Below are positions 54,884 through 61,436 of a stretch of 64,000 bases of DNA, in pieces. The notes below the pieces were generated by a model. That model saw nothing but the letters and a program-made list of their open reading frames with translations. It was not told the origin of the DNA and did no database searches. The position numbers were made by a program, and so were the translations under genes. Positions within the stretch are counted from its first letter, which is position 1; each line of letters opens with the position of its first letter. Origin of the DNA: Roseomonas sp. E05 (GTDB taxonomy: Bacteria; Pseudomonadota; Alphaproteobacteria; Acetobacterales; Acetobacteraceae); NCBI RefSeq assembly GCF_030063475.1, contig NZ_JASIRT010000006.1, forward strand, positions 124,001 through 188,000. Reading direction: 5' to 3'.

Positions 54884-55644
54884 GTCCGCCACCCCTTCGT
54901 CCGGCAGGCCAGCACGGGGGTGTTCCGACCGAGCCCGGCCGAGACGTCGGCCACCACGAACCCGTTGGCGACCATGGCCAGCAGCTGCTGCCAGGTGGCG
55001 AAGCCATCCAGTAGCCGGTGCAACTCCCCAAGGGTGGCAGGTGCGTGACGTTCGGCCACAGTCGACACCGTGAAGGGCAGGGAGTCCGGCCACTGCCAGT
55101 ATCGATAGTAGAAAAGGTCCTTGGCGCCGGGCAGCGCGGCGTCCTCGGTGACTTCGTCGCGGTTCAGGTAAACGAAGCCCAGACCCTGGCGCTCGCAGGC
55201 CGCGCGCATGGCGGCGAGGCGCTTCTTGCGGCGCGCGTCCAGCTTGGCCAGCGGGTGGAGGATGGTCAGCGCGTAGGAGCGCGTCTCCTCATGCACGATG
55301 AAGTCGGGGATGAACTTGAAGTCCTTGCCTTCCCAGTGGACTTCGATGGCCTCGGCTGTGGAGGTCCAGCCCCGCACCTCGTGCCGGGCGTCCAAGAGGA
55401 ACGCGGCGTCGCGATGGTGATAACTCCGCAGCCGTTCGTAGCGCTGCGCGCCCTTCGCAGGCGGGTAGTAGGTCGGGACCTGTGTCCGGGTCTTGGGTTG
55501 GTCCTGTTCCTCTTCGTCCGGCTCCTCGCCCTTCTCTTGCTTGCTGGCAGTCTTGTCCTTAGCCTTCGCCTTGGGGGGCTTGGCCGAAAAGTGGGGGTTC
55601 CAGTTGCCGTGCGTCGGCACTGCCCCCAATGCGAACTTGCGCAT
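54880..55644 (-). CDS. tnsA: TnsA-like endonuclease homologue with degenerate catalytic motifs
   Basis: A 254-residue protein, first gene of the tns operon. A low-complexity basic/acidic stretch spans residues 20-60. The segment YERLRSYHHRDAAFLLDARH aligns with the TnsA catalytic helix, where the glutamate expected before R-D is H77. The central aspartate D114 is kept in KFIPDFIVH. The third motif, normally E/Q-x-K, reads LTILHP (126-131) and lacks both. It therefore probably does not cut the 5' ends, which would favour cointegrate formation, or it acts structurally. ATG 55644 (MRKFALGAV) is used. Confidence 0.7.
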   Translation of the reverse strand: MRKFALGAVPTHGNWNPHFSAKPPKAKAKDKTASKQEKGEEPDEEEQDQPKTRTQVPTYYPPAKGAQRYERLRSYHHRDAAFLLDARHEVRGWTSTAEAIEVHWEGKDFKFIPDFIVHEETRSYALTILHPLAKLDARRKKRLAAMRAACERQGLGFVYLNRDEVTEDAALPGAKDLFYYRYWQWPDSLPFTVSTVAERHAPATLGELHRLLDGFATWQQLLAMVANGFVVADVSAGLGRNTPVLACRTKGWRT

Positions 55645-56020
55645 CGTGGCTTCCAATCCTTTGGGCGTTCGGGATGCCGCCGATGGGCGGCGTCAGACGG
55701 CGCGGGAGCGGCGTCTCAGGGCGGCGAGGCCGAACGCGGCCGGGAAAGCGGGAAGGAGACGGCGTGCGCGGCCACACCGCGCGCGGTGCGCCCATGCGGG
55801 CGCAAAGGACTTGTGCTGGGGCATGACGTGCTCCGCGGTGAGGCCGGAAGAGCTGCAGGCGGGCACGACAACGTCGGCGCCGTGCCGTAAATCCTCAGTC
55901 TCTGGCTCTTCGCATGGCGGAGGTCATGGCTGCAGATACGCGCGGGCCAAGGCTTGGTTTCGCGTCCCTGGGCGTTTTCCATGAGCCGCGCGGGCCGTGT
56001 TCCTGCAAGCGGGTCCGTCA
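55645..56020. other. Region between tnsA and the FtsH-like protease; possible right-end zone
   Basis: Tn7-like right ends lie just upstream of tnsA, so this 375-base stretch is a candidate. It contains a hairpin GATGCCGCC-GAT-GGGCGGCGTC (55671-55692) and GTGCGC/GCGCGC-rich sites at about 55760-55785. No clear series of 20-22 base TnsB repeats could be identified by eye. A short minus-strand frame overlaps it (55716-56021). Confidence 0.35.
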
Positions 56021-56021
56021 T
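55716..56021 (-). CDS. Hypothetical small protein coupled to the FtsH-like gene (uncertain)
   Basis: A 101-residue frame starting MTDPLAGTRPARLMENAQGR. Its ATG overlaps the stop of the protease gene by four bases (ATGA), the same coupling used elsewhere in this window. The first about 50 residues look like a real protein (ICSHDLRHAKSQRLRIYG); the remainder is proline/serine/alanine-rich as in spurious frames, so the gene may be truncated here, possibly by an element end. No family was recognised. Confidence 0.3.
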   Translation of the reverse strand: MTDPLAGTRPARLMENAQGRETKPWPARICSHDLRHAKSQRLRIYGTAPTLSCPPAALPASPRSTSCPSTSPLRPHGRTARGVAAHAVSFPLSRPRSASPP

Positions 56022-58234
56022 GGCCGCACCCTCCGGGGGCGGCGACCGGCGCCTGGCGGTCGGCAATCCTTCGCGGCCGCCTCGGACACCGAGACCAGGG
56101 CCTCGATCTCGGCGCCCGGCACCGTCTCCTTGGCGACCAGCAGGTCCGCCAAGCGGCAGATGGCCAGGCCGTGGCGCCGGACCACCGACCGCGTCTCGGC
56201 ATAGGCGGCGTCCAGCATCTCGCCGACCCGGCGCGCGACGTCCGGCCGCGCCGCGAGCAGGGCGGGGACACCGGCCGCGTCCGGCAAGCCTCGCCAGACC
56301 AGGGCGCCGCCGCCCTTGTCGAGGCCGAGCGCGGTCACCGCCGCCGTCGCGAGGCGCGTCGCCGTGGCGAGGTCGCTCTCGGCGCCGCCGCCGCTCCCGG
56401 CCGATGCCTCGCCGAGCAGCTCCTCCTCGGCCGCCCGGCCCGCCAGCGCCTCGCGCAGCAATGTTGACAGGGCCGCGCGGGTGACCGTGGTCTGGCCATC
56501 GGCGGGCTCCGTCCAGAGCACCCGGCCCGCGCGGTCGCCCTGCGCCAGCACGCTGGCCGAGATCAGGGCGCCCGGCCTCCCCAGCGCCGCCACCACAGCG
56601 TGCCCGGCCTCGTGGATGGCCACGCGGCGCAGCACCTCTGGGGCCGGGCGCGACCCGTTGCCGCGCAGCTCCGCCTCCAGGTCTGCCAAGGTCGCCTCCC
56701 GCCGGTCGTGCCGCGCCCGCCGCCGCATGCCGCGGACCCAGCGCTCGGCCTCGGCGCCGGTGGACCCGAGGCCCAGCAGCGCGAGGCGCGACAGGTCGGC
56801 GCCGGGCAGGTCGCCGCCAAGGTGGTGGCGCAGGATGGCGGCCAGCGCCGCCTGGTCCGGCAGCGGCACCCCGATCAGGCGCTCCAGGCGGCCCGGACGC
56901 AGGATGGCCGGGTCGATGCGGCTGGCGTCGTTGCAGCAGCCCAGGACGACCACGCCGTCACGTGCGGCGGCGCCGTCCAGCTCCTCGAGGAAGGCGTTGA
57001 CCACCTGGACCGAGTAGTCGCGGTCGTGGTGGCGGAAGGTGGTGCGGTTGCCGAAGCTGTCGATCTCGTCCACGAGCAGAATGCAGGGCGCCGCCTTGCG
57101 CGCGGCCTCGAAGGTCCCGCGCATGGCGCCCAGGGTCGTGCCGAGGTGGCCGTCCTTGGCACCCTGCCACTGCCCCAGGGAGCCGGTCACCAGCGGCACT
57201 CCGCACTGCGCGGCCAGCGCCCTGGCGAAGGTCGTCTTACCGGTGCCGGTGGGGCCGACCAGCACGGCGCCGCGGTCCACGTCGCGCCACGGCAGCGCGC
57301 CACCGGCGTAGTCGGCGAGGTCGCGCGCGACGTCCTTGCCCCAGCGCGTTGCCTCCTCCATCCCGTGCAGACCGTCGAGCGTCAGCGGGCGGACTGAGAG
57401 CCGCTGCGACGCCAGCTCTGCCAGCCGCCGGAGGTAGTCGTCGGCATCCTGGTGGGGCAGCCGGGCCAGCCACAGGTCGCCGACGGTGACCAGCCGCGCC
57501 ACCTCCGGCGGTACGGACGCGGTGACCGGCGCGGCACCGGTCAACATGGTCGCCGCCTCGGCCAGCGCGGCCGGATCCGGCGGGCCGACGGTCACCCTCG
57601 CCGTGGCGGCCCGCAGCAGATCGGATGGCAGGCAGCGGGCTGGCGCCGGGCTGAAGCCGTAGACCGGGCGCCCGCTGGCGACCATGGTGCGGACGGCGCC
57701 GTTGCCGTCCTCGGGGCGGTGCCAGCGGTCGGAGCCGTCGCGGCGGAACTCGGCCCAGCTCGGCTCAATCTTGCTGATCCGCCGGTATGGCCGGTCCTGG
57801 GCGTCGTCGCCGTCGAACGGTACCTCGTCCGTGCCCTGGATCAGCATGCGCCAGGTCTCGGCGACGGGGACGACCCACTCCGCGTCCGGCACCTCGACCA
57901 CGAGGACCGCGCCCTGCTCCCGCGCCCTGCCGTGCAGGGTCGGGTCGGCCTCGAGCAGGCGCCGCACTATGGCGTATGCGGCGGCCTCAGCAGGGTCTTC
58001 CAGGCGCACCCGTGACGGCCGGTGCGCGGGCGGGGGCGTCGGCTGCCGCGCCTGCGGCGGGTTCGGACCGAGGTGGAACGGCTCGTCACCGATCTCCTCC
58101 TCGACGGCCTCGGCCAGTCCTTTGATGGCAAGGTCCAGCGCGTCGCCGGTGAGAGCGGCGGCGCCACCCATTCCGCCGGGCGGCAGGGCGGGTGAGGGGG
58201 CGGATGCGGAGGTGTTGGCGATGGGGCTCGGCAT
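56018..58234 (-). CDS. Soluble FtsH-like AAA+ ATPase with M41-type metallopeptidase domain
   Basis: A 738-residue protein. The N-terminal 270 residues are unrecognised and contain no membrane helix, unlike true FtsH. The AAA module has Walker A GPTGTGKT at 327-334, Walker B ILLVDEID at 385-392 and the second-region arginines in RIDPAILRPGRLERLIGVPL. The peptidase part has the zinc site HEAGH at 541-545 and the third ligand D621 in GGAESDLATATRLA, so it looks catalytically complete. It presumably unfolds and degrades cytoplasmic proteins. The upstream small gene ends five bases before its start, and a small frame is coupled behind it. Its target is unknown. Confidence 0.82.
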   Translation of the reverse strand: MPSPIANTSASAPSPALPPGGMGGAAALTGDALDLAIKGLAEAVEEEIGDEPFHLGPNPPQARQPTPPPAHRPSRVRLEDPAEAAAYAIVRRLLEADPTLHGRAREQGAVLVVEVPDAEWVVPVAETWRMLIQGTDEVPFDGDDAQDRPYRRISKIEPSWAEFRRDGSDRWHRPEDGNGAVRTMVASGRPVYGFSPAPARCLPSDLLRAATARVTVGPPDPAALAEAATMLTGAAPVTASVPPEVARLVTVGDLWLARLPHQDADDYLRRLAELASQRLSVRPLTLDGLHGMEEATRWGKDVARDLADYAGGALPWRDVDRGAVLVGPTGTGKTTFARALAAQCGVPLVTGSLGQWQGAKDGHLGTTLGAMRGTFEAARKAAPCILLVDEIDSFGNRTTFRHHDRDYSVQVVNAFLEELDGAAARDGVVVLGCCNDASRIDPAILRPGRLERLIGVPLPDQAALAAILRHHLGGDLPGADLSRLALLGLGSTGAEAERWVRGMRRRARHDRREATLADLEAELRGNGSRPAPEVLRRVAIHEAGHAVVAALGRPGALISASVLAQGDRAGRVLWTEPADGQTTVTRAALSTLLREALAGRAAEEELLGEASAGSGGGAESDLATATRLATAAVTALGLDKGGGALVWRGLPDAAGVPALLAARPDVARRVGEMLDAAYAETRSVVRRHGLAICRLADLLVAKETVPGAEIEALVSVSEAAAKDCRPPGAGRRPRRVRP

Positions 58235-58238
58235 CGTG

Positions 58239-58610
58239 TCACCGCAGGCCCAGGGAGCAGGTCCGGTCGGCGGGCGGCGGCACGACCGGCATGGGCGCGC
58301 GCGGGGCGCCGAGGCGGTAGAGGCGGTTCAACGTACGCGCCCAGCCCACGGTCGGCGCGAAGGCCCACAGGTCTGAGGTGCGGCAGAACGGGCCGTCCAG
58401 CAACGGATGGCCAGTGACGGCGCCGACGAGGCACAAGACCGGGCGCGAGGTCACGGCCCACCCCTCCAGCAGCGGCGCCTCCGACAGCTCCGCCGCCGAC
58501 GGCATCCCGGTCGCCGCGAGCCGCCGCAGGTCCGCGGCCAGCGTTTCCAGCCTGCTGGCTTCCGCCTCGACGTCGCCGCGCACGGTTCCTCGTTCACCGA
58601 TGATGAGCAT
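58239..58610 (-). CDS. Small island protein, DUF6634-like
   Basis: A 123-residue protein. The coiled N-terminal part VEAEASRLETLAADLRRLAA precedes a segment CLVGAVTGHPLLDGPFCRTS and the C-terminal LWAFAPTVGWARTLNRLYRLG, which I associate, with moderate certainty, with small DUF6634-type proteins of alphaproteobacterial plasmids and islands. AGGAGGCACC before ATG 58610 is a strong ribosome site. It is four bases from the protease gene and likely cotranscribed; it may be a partner or substrate adaptor of that protease. Confidence 0.65.
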   Translation of the reverse strand: MLIIGERGTVRGDVEAEASRLETLAADLRRLAATGMPSAAELSEAPLLEGWAVTSRPVLCLVGAVTGHPLLDGPFCRTSDLWAFAPTVGWARTLNRLYRLGAPRAPMPVVPPPADRTCSLGLR

Positions 58611-59276
58611 GGTGCCTCCTGTCTCTGATGGGTGGTTGTCGGGGTGTTGGTGGCGGCCCGCGCGTGCGGTCGCCGGGCGCCCTATGCGGGCGCGGGGATG
58701 ACGACCCAGTGCCCGTTTCCGCACCCGCCGACGTACCTCGCCTGGCCAGGGGGACCCGGTTCAGTCGCCTCGGGGAGGGGAAGGGCGGTCGTCATGCGCA
58801 GAACAGAAGCGGAACATCTGGCCCGGCGCAATAGGCATGCGTTGGTGTGATTTGCCAGCAAAGGAGGCACCGGAGGTTGGCTTGCGAAGGCCCGCCAGTC
58901 CCTCAGGTGGCTGGATCTACCGTGCTGAATCCTTTCGGATTTCCTTGCAACATTGGGCTGGCGCAGGATGGCCATGGCATGTTTGCCGTGGCTGGCTGCC
59001 GATAGTCACGCCCGAAATATCGTAGGATCAGATACCTAACGCTAGGCGCCGAGCATGCCATTCCAGAGACCACGTACCGGAAGCCGATTAAACCACGGGG
59101 TTGAAAAAAGCACTGAATAAACCGTGCCGAGGTGCCCGCCGTCATCTGGATGCGGCCTATAGCTCCGCAAATCGTGAACGGTTCGTCAGGGTGTTACAGC
59201 CACTGCCCGGCGGAGGTCTGGGGTTTGGCGATACTCTGCCTTCGCGGGTAGCGGAGTCAGCATTGGGAGTTGGCAC
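58611..59276. other. 666-base intergenic stretch, AT-richer, without a convincing gene
   Basis: Between the small protein gene (start 58610, minus) and the kinase gene (stop 59277, minus). It is noticeably less GC-rich from about 58900 to 59200 and holds only short frames of no recognisable type. It contains the block TCAGGGTGTTA (59186-59196), TTGGCGAT (59225-59232) and CCTTCGC (59239-59245), also present near 43571-43608 in the same orientation. It probably includes the promoter of the small gene/protease pair at its left end. Confidence 0.4.
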
Positions 59277-60752
59277 CTAACGCCGCCAGGATCCCTCTGA
59301 AGGCCGCTCCGGCATGGTGTTCGGGTGGTGCAGGCTCCCGCGTGTCCCGTCGGCGAACCAGCCGAGCCATCGGTCGATGAAGTCCTCGAGGCTTTCCGAG
59401 GAGAACAGGGTGAACGGCCAGGCCATCTGATACTCCGCCAGCCCGGTCCACAGCGCCTTCGCGGCTGCCTCGCCGGGCGGCAGGGAGAACGGCGCGAGCC
59501 GGGAACGCTGGCGTGAGAAAGGGCTCAGCATGAAGGCGGCCTCGTGCCAGCCGTACCGGCCTGCCTCCTTGATGTCGCCGAACCAGAGGGCGTGCGAGCG
59601 GCCGTCGTAGTCGTAGCGATTCGATGGCACCCGCACCTCAATGGAAGCCGCAGCAGCAACGTTGAAGCCGGGCGCCTCCCAGCCTTCCCACGGCTTCTCG
59701 GCCACGGCGACAACGCCGCTCAAGGACAGGGTCGCCCCGTTGAGCGACGCGGACCAGCCGCCGTCCTGTGCAGGGCGGATGGTAGCTGTCGGAGCATCCG
59801 TCTTGATGGCGTCGCGCACCTGCTCGCTCAGCCGCCTGAAGGAAGCTTGCGCGTCGCGGACGAGGTCCCGGCGCCTGTCCGCATCTGAACGCGCGGATGA
59901 CGCTTGGCGGGCTTCCTGGCCCATGCGTGCGACGTTTATCCCGTTTGCCTCACGCAGGCGGCTCCTGCCCTGGGAGGCCGGGACACGTTGGGCTGCCTCG
60001 AGGCGTGCGAGGAGGTTCGCGGGGCTGGGCCGGGTACCGGCCGACTTGTAGAGGCATTCTGCGATGACGGACGCCAGGGCAGTGGGGACTCCTGCCAGCG
60101 GCACCGGATCGGCGTGCAGGTGCTGCTCCCGGAAATCGTGCATGTCAGGCCCCGGGAAAGGGCGGGAGCCGGACAGGAGTTCCTGGGCGATGACGCCCAG
60201 GGCATACACGTCGGCCGCTCCGGTGGCACGCTCTCCCCTCCACCGCTCCGGGGCGGCGTACGCGAAGCTCATCGCGTACTTTAGGGTGTCCGGCGCCGTG
60301 GTCGCTTCGGCGTACCGGGAGATGCCAAAATCTGCGAGGCACCACCTGCCTTCGAGAAGCAAGACGTTCTCTGGCTTCAGGTCACGGTGCACGACCTTGC
60401 CGTTCATGTCGGATAGCGCCAGGGCGATGTCGGCCATCACGGCCAGCGCATCCTCAAGGGGCATCGTACCCCCGGCGTCCGTGATGTGCTGCCGCAATGA
60501 CGCCTGCGCGCGCGGCATAATCAGAACCCAGTGGCCGTCGGTCTCACCGCTGTCGATGATGGGGACGACGTTCCGGATCCCGTCCAGGTCCGTGAACAGC
60601 ATCTCGCGCTGGGCGCCCGACGCCTTTGAAACGAGCTTCGCCACGGCGGGGCCAACGTCCCCGGAGATGCACCGAGCCTCGAACACCTGCCCGAAGCCAC
60701 CGGCCCCGATCCGATCTCCCAGCATCCACTCGTGATTCAGGCGCAGCCGCAT
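59277..60752 (-). CDS. Cytoplasmic Ser/Thr protein kinase with unknown C-terminal domain
   Basis: A 491-residue Hanks-type kinase. The glycine loop is IGAGGFGQVFEA (15-26), with lysine K39 in AVAKLVSK, the catalytic loop VVHRDLKPENV with D124 and N129, LADFGIS at 139-145 and YAAPERW at 165-171, so it looks active. Residues about 280-330 are charged and helical. The C-terminal 160 residues (SASLNGATLSLSGVVAV, RYGWHEAAFMLSPF) are unrecognised. There is no transmembrane helix, unlike PknB-type receptors. An upstream in-frame ATG is possible 33 bases earlier. Phosphorylation targets are unknown; the gene lies in an accessory island with a protease and nuclease-like proteins. Confidence 0.85.
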   Translation of the reverse strand: MRLRLNHEWMLGDRIGAGGFGQVFEARCISGDVGPAVAKLVSKASGAQREMLFTDLDGIRNVVPIIDSGETDGHWVLIMPRAQASLRQHITDAGGTMPLEDALAVMADIALALSDMNGKVVHRDLKPENVLLLEGRWCLADFGISRYAEATTAPDTLKYAMSFAYAAPERWRGERATGAADVYALGVIAQELLSGSRPFPGPDMHDFREQHLHADPVPLAGVPTALASVIAECLYKSAGTRPSPANLLARLEAAQRVPASQGRSRLREANGINVARMGQEARQASSARSDADRRRDLVRDAQASFRRLSEQVRDAIKTDAPTATIRPAQDGGWSASLNGATLSLSGVVAVAEKPWEGWEAPGFNVAAAASIEVRVPSNRYDYDGRSHALWFGDIKEAGRYGWHEAAFMLSPFSRQRSRLAPFSLPPGEAAAKALWTGLAEYQMAWPFTLFSSESLEDFIDRWLGWFADGTRGSLHHPNTMPERPSEGSWRR

Positions 60753-60860
60753 CCTCGATCTCCAGCCGATGGCGGGGTGCATCATAGCGCGGCGCCTGCC
60801 GAAGGGGACCAGCCCGACCAAACCGGACCGGCTACGCCTCGCGGCACGTGTGGCGCGGCC

Positions 60861-60882
60861 CACCGGATCCAAGGATCCGGTG
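60861..60882. repeat. Perfect 10-bp palindrome between the kinase and secreted-protein genes
   Basis: CACCGGATCC-AA-GGATCCGGTG is a perfect inverted repeat with a two-base centre, located 44 bases after the minus-strand stop of the small secreted protein and 109 bases before the kinase start. It could be an operator or a terminator stem, though the two-base loop is too short for a normal terminator. Confidence 0.5.
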
Positions 60883-60925
60883 CCATGTTGGTGGTCGGAA
60901 GATCGCCAGCCGCTACGGCCTCCCG

Positions 60926-61252
60926 TCACCAGCCACGTTCGTAGCGCGGGCCATACCCCTGCTGATGCCGCCACGCCCGGCGTTGCTCGCGTTCCTGCTC
61001 GATGCGCCAGGCTTCGCGCCGCGCGGCCTCGGCGATGCGGGCCTCGTCCCGCTCCCGGCGCCACTCCCGCCACTGCTGGCGCCGCTCCCAGTTGCCATCG
61101 TACGGCCGCTGGTCCCAGTACTGCACAGTCTGCGCCACCGCTGGCGGCGCGGCGACGGAAGTGGCGGCTGGGGCAGCGGACGCGTTGTGCGCCGCCAGCG
61201 TGAGCAGGCTCCCTGTCATTGCGGCTGCTGCCGCCACTACGATCCGACGCAT
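60926..61252 (-). CDS. Small secreted arginine/tryptophan-rich protein
   Basis: A 108-residue exported protein. The signal peptide (about residues 1-27) is MRRIVVAAAAAMTGSLLTLA with cleavage near NASAAPA. The mature part is strongly charged and probably helical: WDQRPYDGNWERRQQWREW, then alternating R/E residues and a C-terminal YGPRYERGW. GGAGGTTCAG precedes the ATG at 61252, deciding the start; the longer frame lacks signal-peptide sense. No family was recognised; similar WRE/R-rich periplasmic proteins are common in Acetobacteraceae. Confidence 0.65.
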   Translation of the reverse strand: MRRIVVAAAAAMTGSLLTLAAHNASAAPAATSVAAPPAVAQTVQYWDQRPYDGNWERRQQWREWRRERDEARIAEAARREAWRIEQEREQRRAWRHQQGYGPRYERGW

Positions 61253-61436
61253 CTGAACCTCCGGGGTGGGAACCTCGAGGCTGGCAAAGTCGCAGGACAG
61301 CTTGTCGGCTGTTGGGCTGAACGATGGCCGCCGCGAGGCAACCAAAGCCATCGCGGGGGCCGACCTGCTCGTCCGGCGGGGCTCCAAGCCAGCAAGTTGA
61401 TGCTAAGCTGCAGCCTTCCTGAACCTCACCGGCGCC

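Noticed and set aside
58837-59145. Short frames in the gap between the small protein and kinase genes
   Set aside because: 62- and 80-residue frames on opposite strands overlap each other and show no domain or ribosome site; most likely chance.
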